Of a stretch of 53,376 nt of DNA, positions 1 through 8,593 are shown piece by piece. A program made the translations under genes and the position numbers. Source of the DNA: Shewanella sp. TC10 (GTDB taxonomy: Bacteria > Pseudomonadota > Gammaproteobacteria > Enterobacterales > Shewanellaceae); contig NZ_VKHR01000039.1 in assembly GCF_009663145.1 (NCBI RefSeq), forward strand, positions 1 to 53,376. The letters run 5' to 3'. The first letter of the stretch is position 1. Each line of letters starts with the position of its first letter. The notes below the pieces were generated by a model. That model did not search any database. It was not told the origin of the DNA and worked only from the letters and a program-made list of their open reading frames with translations.

Positions 1-1
1 T

Positions 2-211
2 CCGGTTTTACCTGAAGGTTTCGCGACAAAACCAGCTGCAGAGCATCACCAGTTTTGGCAATCACAACAACCAGAATCAATCCCAGACTCTTGGGTTAAA
101 TTTAAAGACATTACAGAGTACTGGCTAGCTAAAGGCGTTGATGGCTTTCGTTATGACATGGCTGAAATGGTGCCTGTTGAGTTTTGGATGCTCAGGTTCA
201 ATGGCCGGTGA
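2..211 (+). pseudogene. 3'-truncated alpha-amylase (GH13) fragment
   Basis: The frame starting at base 2 is open from the window edge and reads as an alpha-amylase catalytic domain. It contains GVDGFRYDMAEMVPVEFW, which matches GH13 conserved region II with the nucleophile Asp in GFRYD. After the Trp-Met around 185-190 the similarity stops, the reading changes to an unrelated short tail, and a TGA occurs at 209-211. The region III catalytic Glu and everything downstream of it are absent, so no working enzyme could be made from this end. The 5' part lies outside the window. The break coincides with the start of VWA-domain similarity in another frame. It is either a real deletion joining two genes or an assembly join. 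Confidence 0.75.
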
Positions 212-1688
212 TTCAATTGCCCAAGCGCGTGTCGCATTAATTGATATGCTCAATTTGTTAGATGCTCAAGACTATTTCAATATCATTCTATTTGGCTCTG
301 TTCACCATCAACTGTTCAACGAATCTGTTATTGCTGATAGCACAAATATTAGTATCGCTAAGGATAAGTTACAGATACTTGCAGCCAATCTAGGTGGTAC
401 TGAAATGCAACCAGCATTAACTGCAGCCTACAACTCAAAAACAATACCCCATTTACCAACCGATATACTGCTCATTACCGATGGTCAAACTTGGAGCGAA
501 GATGAATTACTTGCAAATGCTACGCATTCAGAGCACCGCCATTTTATAGTGGGTGTAGGAAGTGCAGTAAGCGAGGCCTTTTTGTCAAACCTTGCCAATC
601 AAACTGGTGGAGCGAGTGAATTCGTTACACCAAACGAAGAAATGAACAAACGAATATTGCAACACTTTAAACGTATAAAGCAGACTCGTATTTACAACCC
701 TCAATTTAGTCTTAGCGATAAATATGCTGCCCCACTGTGTTTTGAATCAGTTCCCGCCCATAATAGTGCTATTTTTTTAGGCGATACCGTTAACCTACTG
801 TGCCAATATGAAGGGTACCCAGCAGCAATAGCTGATTTTTTCTTTGAGACGGAATGTAATAGCTTAGAAAATGAGAATGAAGTCTATGGCTCGACGATCA
901 CGTTATCTCAAAAAGTAAATGACCAAGGCTTACTTGCAAGGCTTGCAGCTCATGACCGTTTAGTGGGACTTGAAAAAACTGAAGCAATAGCACTGGCTGA
1001 AAAATATCAATTACTGACCCATGATACGAGTTATATATTAGTTAAACACAACGATAACTGTGGTCAACTTCCTATTCCTGAGTTACAACAAATCCCTCAT
1101 CAACCTGCTGCCGGGCAAAGTGGATTCGGCTCTGTTGATATAAACAGCTCAAATACAAACCAAACTGTTTATGGCGCACCACCCGTAACTGTAGAGGCTG
1201 CAGACCCTTTATCAATACCTGCTTTCTTAAGAAAACAATCAGAAGTTGACGACTTAGATATTCCTGCATTTTTGAAAAACGAAAACAGTCACTCCATTTT
1301 ATCAAAAGCCAAAAGCATGATTCAGTCATTCACTGATAACAAGAAAACCAGTATACGTTACTCGTCATTAGCTGACGCGCTCAATGAAGAGTTTACACCT
1401 GATAACCCAATAGCGCTAAGTGAGCTTGATATCTATGATATTGAAGAAATGGGTGAGACAGAGGAAGTAATAGAAATCCTATACCAGCTTGAAAATGCGG
1501 GATATAGCGAACAAAAACTAGTGGCAGCCTGGTTGAGCCTATATAACGAATTTAACTCTGACAACCAGCTTAGCCGCCATGTCACTCGTTTGATAAGAGT
1601 GCTATGTAAAGAGTTAGATGTGAATGGAAGTCTTGTTGAAGTTATCAGGATAGAAGTTCTACAGCAAACTGCCGTTGCTAGCCAATAG
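189..1688 (+). pseudogene. 5'-truncated VWA-domain protein (VIT/VWA type)
   Basis: About 500 codons encode a von Willebrand A domain followed by a long C-terminal region. The MIDAS metal site begins with CSGSM at 189-203, but the usual preceding Asp is missing because the upstream sequence belongs to an amylase gene. The later MIDAS residues are visible in GGTEM and LLITDG. After the VWA fold comes a stretch including LARLAAHDRLVGL and ALAEKYQLLTHDTSYILV, which is typical of bacterial inter-alpha-trypsin-inhibitor-like (VIT/VWA) proteins. The N-terminal VIT domain and signal peptide expected in that family are absent. The frame can be extended back to a TTG at 138, but those codons are the amylase gene read out of frame. 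I treat it as a gene remnant; a start at ATG 201 cannot be excluded. Confidence 0.7.
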
Positions 1689-1787
1689 CAAGGTAAACAT
1701 AATAGGTGTTCGTTCAATGCTGGCTAGTCATATCCAACTATGCTAGCCAGCCGAAAACGGATAGTGCCAGCCAGAGGTAGTACTAAA

Positions 1788-2678
1788 GTGAAATTAGAAC
1801 TTAACGAACAGCAAATTCTTGAAAAATACATCCCCGGAATAAGCCTGCTCAACGAAGAAGATAAAGAGAAAGCACTAGGTGCATGCTCTTCTCTAAACAT
1901 CTATCAAATCAATGCGGGAAAACAGAAAATACGTGGCAAGGGGCAAGACTACTTTTCAATACATGAACCCTGTCGTACAAGAACAAGCATCTGCGATTTC
2001 GCTGATTTGCTAAGCTACGACACTCCACATTGGCAGTATCAAAACCATCACTTCGCAAGCGGTAACGAGGTCGATAAGGAACGTTCCGAAGAACTAGCTG
2101 ATGCTATGGACGTACCCAAATACTACTCTACTGCACCAGAAGAGTTTATCAGCCAATACAATGGTGATTGGGCGGGCTTATTTATCGAGAATACATTTTA
2201 CTACGCATCACTATACTCAGCTGTTCACTTCATTCTTAATGCCATCGAAAAGACAGTGTTTTCCTGGATTGAGCAGAGGTATCCCTACCGAATACAAATG
2301 AACTCATACTTATGCCAAGAAAATACGCTACGTGAACCTTTATATAGAGTCGAGTTTACAACCAATAACCAAACTAATAATGATTGTGCCCATGACGCAC
2401 GTATGGCGTATCGTAACTTCGAAAATAGCCTAAGACCGAAACTGAACCAGTACCTAAATACACAAACTCCCGCTACCTATATCATCTATGGCACTGACTA
2501 CAATGGCAATCCAACAGTCGACCTGATCTGCAAGAATGACAATACGCTAGCATTGATCCGCCCAGCTAGGTTTATAGAAGATTTTATGCCAAAAACACAA
2601 AGCCCTGAGTATTTAGACTTCCTCTCAAGGAAACATACAAAGCAAGCCACTGACCGATTGTTAGACTTAGGTTTTTAA
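1788..2678 (+). CDS. hypothetical protein, downstream of the VWA gene
   Basis: A 296-residue protein of a family I do not recognise. The open frame reaches back to 1740, but the GTG at 1788 is preferred because AGAGGT at 1773-1778 lies 9 bases upstream and the first 16 residues of the longer form look non-genic. The protein is soluble, with no signal peptide or membrane segment. It has an aromatic-rich middle (FIENTFYYASLYSAVHFIL) and ends in charged residues. It follows the VWA gene by about 100 bases on the same strand, so the two may have been co-transcribed. Whether it partners the VWA protein is inference only. Confidence 0.6.
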   Translation: MKLELNEQQILEKYIPGISLLNEEDKEKALGACSSLNIYQINAGKQKIRGKGQDYFSIHEPCRTRTSICDFADLLSYDTPHWQYQNHHFASGNEVDKERSEELADAMDVPKYYSTAPEEFISQYNGDWAGLFIENTFYYASLYSAVHFILNAIEKTVFSWIEQRYPYRIQMNSYLCQENTLREPLYRVEFTTNNQTNNDCAHDARMAYRNFENSLRPKLNQYLNTQTPATYIIYGTDYNGNPTVDLICKNDNTLALIRPARFIEDFMPKTQSPEYLDFLSRKHTKQATDRLLDLGF

Positions 2679-2926
2679 TTAAGAGGTTTAAATATCACCA
2701 AGGTTATTGAATCGCAATAATGAACACATTAGGCTAAGTCTGCTTTTTTAAATAGCGACTGTCTATCAATAGCTATCCAATTAATCTTAAGCGAAATTTC
2801 TCGTATATCGGTGTGCAGATTCATTAATCTACAATAAGTATACTAATTAGATGTAAATGTGCTTATTTTATGAGGAGTATATGTTTTTAAACAGGTTCTG
2901 TAAGAGTAGGTAGATGTAAGAAAATT

Positions 2927-3014
2927 TGGCGGTGACGGAGAGATTCGAACTCTCGAAGGGTTGCCCCTTACACACTTTCCAGGCGTGCTCCTTCAGCCAC
3001 TCGGACACGTCACC
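2927..3014 (-). tRNA. tRNA-Ser (anticodon GGA)
   Basis: Read on the minus strand this is an 88-base class II tRNA with encoded CCA. The acceptor stem GGTGACG pairs with CGTCACC, the discriminator is G, the anticodon loop contains GGA (CTGGAAA), a long variable arm follows, and the T loop reads TTCGAAT. The long variable arm and GGA anticodon identify serine decoding UCC/UCU. Confidence 0.95.
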
Positions 3015-3115
3015 ATTTCAAATTTTTATCTTGTAGCAATTATCACAAACGCCAAATACTGATTAGTCAATTTAGATATTGATATCAAGATGTTCGTGAA
3101 CGGACGGTACTTTAC

Positions 3116-3174
3116 GCAAATGCGCATAGTGGGTCAAGAGAAAATCCCCTATTCCCATTCTATTGCGCATTTGC
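3116..3174. repeat. long imperfect inverted repeat
   Basis: The left arm GCAAATGCGCATAGTGGG (3116-3133) is nearly the reverse complement of the right arm at 3154-3174, with small indels and a 20-base loop. It sits between tRNA-Ser and the 3' end of the marC-like gene. There is no clear T-run on the marC side, so it is not a textbook terminator. It may be a dispersed palindromic element or an RNA-stabilising hairpin. Confidence 0.55.
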
Positions 3175-3226
3175 TGCTCAAAATGGTTTTAAACTGAGGT
3201 GATTAACCTTGATTACGCCATCTTGA

Positions 3227-3859
3227 TTACGCCATTAAGGTTGGGAACAAGCCTTTTAAGCCCGCAGCAACCACCTCAATGCCAATGGATAACATCAGAA
3301 GACCCATCAGACGAGTAATGACGTTAATGCCTGTGGTACCTAATATTTTAAAAATCACTGGTGCGAGCCTAAATAAACCAAAGCTCATTAGGCCAAAGAC
3401 GACAACCGTTATCGACATTCCGATTAAATCAACCATCTTGTTGTGATCGGATGCAAACACAATCACCGAACTAATAGCACCCGGACCAGCCATTAATGGC
3501 AATGCTAGTGGCACAACTGCCACTGACTCCATACCAGACGCTTCACGATCTTCTTCTTGGTTTCGCTTTACTGGACTTAATTTACCTTGCAACATCGACA
3601 TCGCAATAATCGCAATCAAGCTACCACCAGCGATTCTGAACGCTGACAGTGAAATACTGAACATATTCAAAATATGCTGACCAATAAATATCGTCACTAA
3701 TAGAATCACAACAACCGCAAAGTTAGCGACTTTGCCAGTGTGGTTACGTTCTTCTTCTGTTTGGTGACTGGTTAAGCTTACAAAAACCGGTAATAAACCC
3801 ACTGGGTTAATGATGGCAACCAGTCCTAAGAAAAACTTAACGTAAAGCATGAAATCCAC
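3227..3859 (-). CDS. MarC/YchE-family inner-membrane protein
   Basis: A 210-residue integral membrane protein of the MarC (UPF0056) family. Despite the name, its members have no firmly established transport substrate. Family features are the N-terminal FFLGLVAIINPVGLLPVF segment, PLALPLMAGPGAISSVIV in the middle, and a C-terminal RLMGLLMLSIGIEVVAAGL. About six hydrophobic segments are visible. The frame extends to a TTG at 3865, but GAGG lies only a few bases before that codon. The GTG at 3859 is 8 bases from GAGG and is the better start. The gene stands alone, next to a hairpin at its 3' side and a 380-base gap upstream. Confidence 0.88.
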   Translation of the reverse strand: MDFMLYVKFFLGLVAIINPVGLLPVFVSLTSHQTEEERNHTGKVANFAVVVILLVTIFIGQHILNMFSISLSAFRIAGGSLIAIIAMSMLQGKLSPVKRNQEEDREASGMESVAVVPLALPLMAGPGAISSVIVFASDHNKMVDLIGMSITVVVFGLMSFGLFRLAPVIFKILGTTGINVITRLMGLLMLSIGIEVVAAGLKGLFPTLMA

Positions 3860-4240
3860 AAGCAAATCCTCAAATTATATGGTTTTGTGGTCCAAAAAAT
3901 AATCGCGCAACTTTACTGATTATTTGCTTTTTATCAAATGAGATTTTTTAAAACTTTGAACCAGTTAATAAAAAATCTAATCTATGAATATATTCGCTTT
4001 TTCGAATTAGATTTACTTATGAAAAAGTATGCCTTGAATCACATTTCACCCTTCATTTTCACTCTTGTACCAAATAAACAACGAAGCCCTAACGGTGAAA
4101 TTTAATTTCAATTTAAGCCGAAAATTATTATTTTTCAGCCTACAGAGTGCAATATTTGTTATAATATTTCTCTTTCTGAATATAAATTACTGTTTAGCTT
4201 TTGTTTTCACTTTATTCAATACAGTAAATTGAGGTTTCCC
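3860..4240. other. intergenic region upstream of the marC-like gene
   Basis: About 380 AT-rich bases without a convincing gene. They must hold promoters for the marC-like gene on the minus strand and for the 48-codon ORF starting at 4241. A 28-codon frame from 4019 has no ribosome binding site and was not called. Confidence 0.5.
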
Positions 4241-4387
4241 ATGGGTAAACGAAATAGAATCAGCCAAAAAAACGGTCAACGCAAAATTACTGGATCTAGA
4301 AGAAGGTTAGCTTATTTTCTATGGATAACAAAAAGCGGACATAAATGCCCACCTACCGAACTTAAAATGGCTGACAACAATAGCTAA
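4241..4387 (+). CDS. small basic protein, 48 aa, unknown
   Basis: ATG at 4241 is preceded by TTGAGG (about 4229-4234) at good spacing. The ORF of 48 codons ends in TAA at 4385-4387. The product begins MGKRNRISQKNGQRK and is strongly basic in its first 25 residues, followed by a short hydrophobic patch (LAYFLWI) and a polar tail. A hairpin terminator lies 60 bases downstream. Good initiation signals and a terminator support a real micro-gene, but I recognise no family and cannot tell whether it is conserved. Confidence 0.45.
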   Translation: MGKRNRISQKNGQRKITGSRRRLAYFLWITKSGHKCPPTELKMADNNS

Positions 4388-4447
4388 ATCTCCAACGCTA
4401 TTTAACGACTCAATGATTAAACGGTGAGTTCCACGTTATAAAATCAG

Positions 4448-4485
4448 ACAAAAAAAGAGATGCTTATTAGCATCTCTTTTTGTTT
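4448..4485. terminator. bidirectional rho-independent terminator
   Basis: AAAAGAGATGC and GCATCTCTTTT form an 11-bp stem around a TTATTA loop, flanked by A-rich and T-rich runs. It lies between the small plus-strand ORF and the minus-strand S9 peptidase and could serve both. Confidence 0.85.
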
Positions 4486-4505
4486 AATCAGAAGTATTCG
4501 TATAA

Positions 4506-6566
4506 CTATTTTTTCTCAGTCCAACGATCCATCCAACCAAGTACGTTTTTGTACCATTGTTGTAAGTTGTCTTGGTTAAGGATCCAGTGGTTTTCATCTG
4601 GGAACATTAGCAATTCAGAAGGAATATCATTACGTTGCATGTAAGTGAATGCCGCTAAGCCTTGACCGTAAGGTACACGGTAATCTTTTTCACCGTGGAT
4701 CACTAACATTGGCGTTTTCCAGTTTTCAACATAGTTTACTGGGTTAAACTTCTCATACAGTTCTTTGTTTTCAGTGTAAGTGCCACCAAACTCATATTCA
4801 GGGAACCATAGCTCTTCGGTTACGTGATACATAGAACGCATATCAAATAAACCAGCATGGTTAACTAAACACTGGAAGCCGTCACTCCAATTACCTTGGA
4901 ACCAGTTCATCATGTAACCGCCGTACGAACCACCTAATGCACAAGCGTTATCAGTATCTAGCCATTTCTGTTGTTGACCAACAGCTGCTAAGCCTTTTTG
5001 TAAATCTTCTAAAGGCTTACCACCCCAATCTTTTGAGATTGAATCAGTAAATGCTTGGCCATAACCTGTAGAACCATGGAAGTCGACCATCACTACGCCA
5101 TAACCTGCACCAGCCCAAAGCTGCGCATTCCAACGTCCACTAAATGAATTACCAAACGATCCTTGTGGGCCGCCGTGAACTAAATAAGCAACAGGATACT
5201 TTTTACCAGACTCATAATTAGCAGGTTTGATCCAGTAACCATGTACTGTCTCGTTGTTCCAGCCTTTAAAGTTAAACTGCTGGAATTCGCCAAATTGAAT
5301 CTCGGCAAGCTTTTCTTCGTTAACATTAGTTAAGCGAGTCAGGTTCTCACCTTCCAAACTGATTTTGTATAAATCACCCGGTTCTACTAATGACTTGTTA
5401 CTGAAAATAATACTTGAGTCAGTGACTGCCACTAAGCTGTTGCTGCCATCATTATAGATAGGACGCACATCACCAAACTGAGTGTTAACTTCAAAGATGC
5501 TGACTTGACCCACATCTTGCGCAGTGACATACAAGGTACGGCCATCATCGCTAAAGGTGAGTGAATGAGGGCTGCGATCCCAAAGTGGTGCCACTTCTTT
5601 TTCAGCGCCAGTTACAGTGTCACGTAACATAATACGGTAACGATCTGCTTCAAAACCAGGTTTGCTCATCGCTAAATATGCTAATTGACGACCATCTTTT
5701 GAATAGGTTGGCTGTGCATCCCAAGCTAAGTTCTCTTCAGTTAGGTTTTCAGCTTCACCACCAGTTACTGGCACTTTCCATAAATCGTAGTTAGTGGTCC
5801 AAGCTTGATCTTTACTGGGTGCTTTCGCGCTATAAACAATGTGTTTACCGTCAGCTGTGAATGTGACTTCTTCCATACCAGAAAACGGCTTTGGCGGGGT
5901 TTCAGTATCTAAACCAAAAGTAACATCAACGACTTCAGTGACAGGCTTACCATTTAATTGACCGACAAATAAATGATTACGGGCATGGTCTTCCCATGTA
6001 TCCCAATGACGAACCATCAACTGCTTGTATTCACGGCCTGTAGTCTTTTTGTTTTCTTCTTCTGCAATACGGTCAACAGTACAAGCTAAGTCTTTGCACT
6101 CTGGAAAGACGCGCATGTTCATGACAACTTGTTTGCCGTCATTTGATAATTTATAACCATTAACGTCTAACGGTAAGTCTGTGACCTGTAAAGCTTCACC
6201 GCCTGATAAAGACAGGTTATAAAGCTGGCTTGAGCCATCGCGAGCAGCAAGGAAGTAAATAGATTTATCGTCAACACTAAAGTTAACGTCATGCTCAGTG
6301 CCTTTATGCGAAGTAATTTGCACTGGCTTAGCATTTTTATTGGTCAAATCCAGTAAATATAAATCTGAGCTACTATCGCCCTGCTCATCAATGTGTTTTA
6401 CCGCATAAACTAATTTGCTGCCATCATTTGATACTGCAGCTGAATGTAATTTATTTAAGTTAACTAACTGCTGTACATTAAATGGGGTTTTAGTTGGCTC
6501 TGCTGCTTGGACAGAAAGCGCTAAGCCTGCTGTGGCAAGCGCGAGTAATAGCGAGGATTTTTTCAT
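4506..6566 (-). CDS. secreted prolyl oligopeptidase family (S9) peptidase
   Basis: A 686-residue serine peptidase with an N-terminal signal peptide (MKKSSLLLALATAGLALSVQA, cleaved near AEP), so it is probably periplasmic. Residues of roughly 40-400 form a WD/beta-propeller-like domain with repeated GGEA and SxDG motifs. The C-terminal alpha/beta hydrolase has the nucleophile Ser in GGSYGGYMM, the acid in VIHGEKDYRVPYGQG and the His in FPDENHW. The longer reading frame starts at 6629, but the ATG at 6566 opens directly on the signal peptide and is preferred. Family members act as dipeptidyl or acylaminoacyl peptidases, taking N-terminal dipeptides or blocked residues from short peptides; the exact specificity cannot be read here. 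Confidence 0.9.
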   Translation of the reverse strand: MKKSSLLLALATAGLALSVQAAEPTKTPFNVQQLVNLNKLHSAAVSNDGSKLVYAVKHIDEQGDSSSDLYLLDLTNKNAKPVQITSHKGTEHDVNFSVDDKSIYFLAARDGSSQLYNLSLSGGEALQVTDLPLDVNGYKLSNDGKQVVMNMRVFPECKDLACTVDRIAEEENKKTTGREYKQLMVRHWDTWEDHARNHLFVGQLNGKPVTEVVDVTFGLDTETPPKPFSGMEEVTFTADGKHIVYSAKAPSKDQAWTTNYDLWKVPVTGGEAENLTEENLAWDAQPTYSKDGRQLAYLAMSKPGFEADRYRIMLRDTVTGAEKEVAPLWDRSPHSLTFSDDGRTLYVTAQDVGQVSIFEVNTQFGDVRPIYNDGSNSLVAVTDSSIIFSNKSLVEPGDLYKISLEGENLTRLTNVNEEKLAEIQFGEFQQFNFKGWNNETVHGYWIKPANYESGKKYPVAYLVHGGPQGSFGNSFSGRWNAQLWAGAGYGVVMVDFHGSTGYGQAFTDSISKDWGGKPLEDLQKGLAAVGQQQKWLDTDNACALGGSYGGYMMNWFQGNWSDGFQCLVNHAGLFDMRSMYHVTEELWFPEYEFGGTYTENKELYEKFNPVNYVENWKTPMLVIHGEKDYRVPYGQGLAAFTYMQRNDIPSELLMFPDENHWILNQDNLQQWYKNVLGWMDRWTEKK

Positions 6567-6731
6567 TTGATGAAGTTCTCTTGTTATTTTTGTGTTTTTT
6601 ATGGCAATCACACCGCTTATAACATTCAATAAATTCCTAACGGGATCACACGCTAATGCGGCCCTGTTAGATTAGCGTTGTCGAACTGAAAGCACTGTGT
6701 TTAAAAATTACTGCTAAGCACAGTACCCAAA

Positions 6732-6789
6732 CAAAAACGCTCAGGCAATAGAGTGAATCAAAAAAATGAGTCAATCTATTTCTGAGCGT
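6732..6789 (-). terminator. long hairpin terminator after the fumarase gene
   Basis: ACGCTCAG at 6737-6744 pairs with CTGAGCGT at 6782-6789. Inside it AATAGAGTGAATC pairs imperfectly with GAGTCAATCTATT around an A-rich loop. On the minus strand the stem is followed by TTTTTG, which suits termination of fumarase transcription. T-residues on the other side could also stop plus-strand readthrough. Confidence 0.7.
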
Positions 6790-6860
6790 GATTTTTTAGT
6801 CAATTTGTGCGTTTATACGGCAATAATGCCCATATAATACTGACTTGTTTTTATAACTAA

Positions 6861-8399
6861 TTAGTCTTTAGCGTTAGCAATATTGACTTTCCATATTGCA
6901 GGACCCGTTTCATGCGCATTAATACCTTGAGTATCAACAGCTACAGTAACCGGCATATCTTGCACATCAAATTCGTAAATCGCTTCCATACCTAAATCTT
7001 CAAATGCGACAACGCGCGATTTTTTGATTGCTTTAGATACAAGGTAAGCTGCGCCGCCCACTGCCATTAAGTAAACCGCTTTGTGCTTTTTAATTGACTC
7101 AACAGTTTGTGGACCACGCTCTGATTTCCCGATCATGCCCATCAGACCTGTTTTTTCTAGCATAAGATCTGTGAACTTATCCATACGGGTTGCTGTTGTT
7201 GGGCCAGCTGGGCCAACTACTTCGTTACCTACTGGATCAACTGGGCCAACGTAGTAAATAAACTTACCGGTAAAGTCGACGCCTTCAGGTAAACCTTCGC
7301 CAGATTCGATTAGCGTTTGAATGCGTTTATGCGCTGCGTCGCGACCTGTCAGCATTTTGCCGTTTAGCAATAAGGTGTCGCCACTCTTCCAAGTTTCAAT
7401 TTCAGCTTGGGTGACGTTATCTAAATCGACGCGATGGGTGTTTTCACCCGCTTCACGTGTAATCTCAGGCCAATCAGCTAATGATGGTGGGCTTAAATCT
7501 GCAGGGCCTGTGCCATCTAAATGGAAGTGAACGTGACGAGTCGCTGCGCAGTTAGGGATCATCACAACAGGTTTAGATGCCGCATGAGTCGGTACAGACT
7601 TCACTTTAATATCTAAAACTGTTGTTAATCCGCCTAAACCTTGTGCACCAATACCTGTGCTGTTAGCCCGCTCAAAAATATCTAAACGTAACTTTTCTTC
7701 TGTGGTTTCAGCACCGCGCTCCATTAACTCATGGATATCAACAGGATCCATTAACGATTCTTTTGCTAGCACAGCGGCTTTTTCAGCAGTGCCGCCAATG
7801 CCTATGCCAAGCATTCCAGGTGGACACCAGCCAGCGCCCATTGTCGGCAAGGTTTTTTCAACCCAAGCTGCAATATCATCTGAAGGGTTTAACATCACCA
7901 TTTTAGATTTGTTTTCTGATCCACCGCCTTTAGCTGCAATCATCACTTCAACATGGTCACCAGGTACCATATCAATGTGTACTACAGATGGGGTGTTATC
8001 ACGGGTATTTTTACGAGTACCAGCAGGGTCAGCAACAATCGATGCACGTAACGGGTTATCAGGGTTGGTATAAGCTTGACGAACACCTTCATCAACCATC
8101 TCTTGAACCGTCATGTCAGTTTTATCCCACTGAACGGCCATACCGATTTTAACGAAAGTGGTTACAATCCCAGTATCCTGACATAAAGGACGTTTGCCTT
8201 CTGCCGACATACGCGAGTTGATCAAGATTTGGGCGATTGCATCTTTTGCAGCAGCACTTTCTTCACGATCATAGGCTTTTGCCATCGCATCAACGAAATC
8301 TTTTGGGTGGTAATAAGAAATATACTGCAGCGAATCAGCAATACTTTCGATAAAGTCAGCTTGCTTAATCACGACATTCGCAGAAGAATTTGTAGACAT
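6861..8399 (-). CDS. fumA: class I (4Fe-4S) fumarate hydratase
   Basis: A 512-residue iron-sulfur fumarase that interconverts fumarate and malate in the TCA cycle. The three cluster-ligand cysteines are visible in LCQDTGIVTTF, GAGWCPPGMLGIGIGG and PNCAATRHVHFHLDG. The N-terminal alpha and C-terminal beta modules are fused, as in enterobacterial FumA/FumB. The frame reaches 8429, but the ATG at 8399 follows GGAG at 9 bases and starts MSTNSSANV, so it is chosen. The FumA and FumB types cannot be told apart by sequence reading; the symbol marks the family. The gene is divergent from pabB, with a 195-base shared promoter region, and is followed by a strong hairpin. Confidence 0.93.
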   Translation of the reverse strand: MSTNSSANVVIKQADFIESIADSLQYISYYHPKDFVDAMAKAYDREESAAAKDAIAQILINSRMSAEGKRPLCQDTGIVTTFVKIGMAVQWDKTDMTVQEMVDEGVRQAYTNPDNPLRASIVADPAGTRKNTRDNTPSVVHIDMVPGDHVEVMIAAKGGGSENKSKMVMLNPSDDIAAWVEKTLPTMGAGWCPPGMLGIGIGGTAEKAAVLAKESLMDPVDIHELMERGAETTEEKLRLDIFERANSTGIGAQGLGGLTTVLDIKVKSVPTHAASKPVVMIPNCAATRHVHFHLDGTGPADLSPPSLADWPEITREAGENTHRVDLDNVTQAEIETWKSGDTLLLNGKMLTGRDAAHKRIQTLIESGEGLPEGVDFTGKFIYYVGPVDPVGNEVVGPAGPTTATRMDKFTDLMLEKTGLMGMIGKSERGPQTVESIKKHKAVYLMAVGGAAYLVSKAIKKSRVVAFEDLGMEAIYEFDVQDMPVTVAVDTQGINAHETGPAIWKVNIANAKD

Positions 8400-8593
8400 A
8401 TAGGGGCGCTCCAGCAGCCATTGCGGCATAACTTGTTTTATTTTTATATGAATACAAGATTGAGTTAGAACTGAAAATGTATCTTAATCAGTTAATTCAA
8501 AATTACATTCAATTAGCTATTAATCCTTTCAGGGACAATATGATACTCTTTCCAGCCTTTTTGGGCTACATGACATTTTAAATAGGTGTATTA

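Noticed and set aside
4019..4105. 28-codon ORF upstream of the 48-codon gene
   Set aside because: No ribosome binding site and unremarkable composition.
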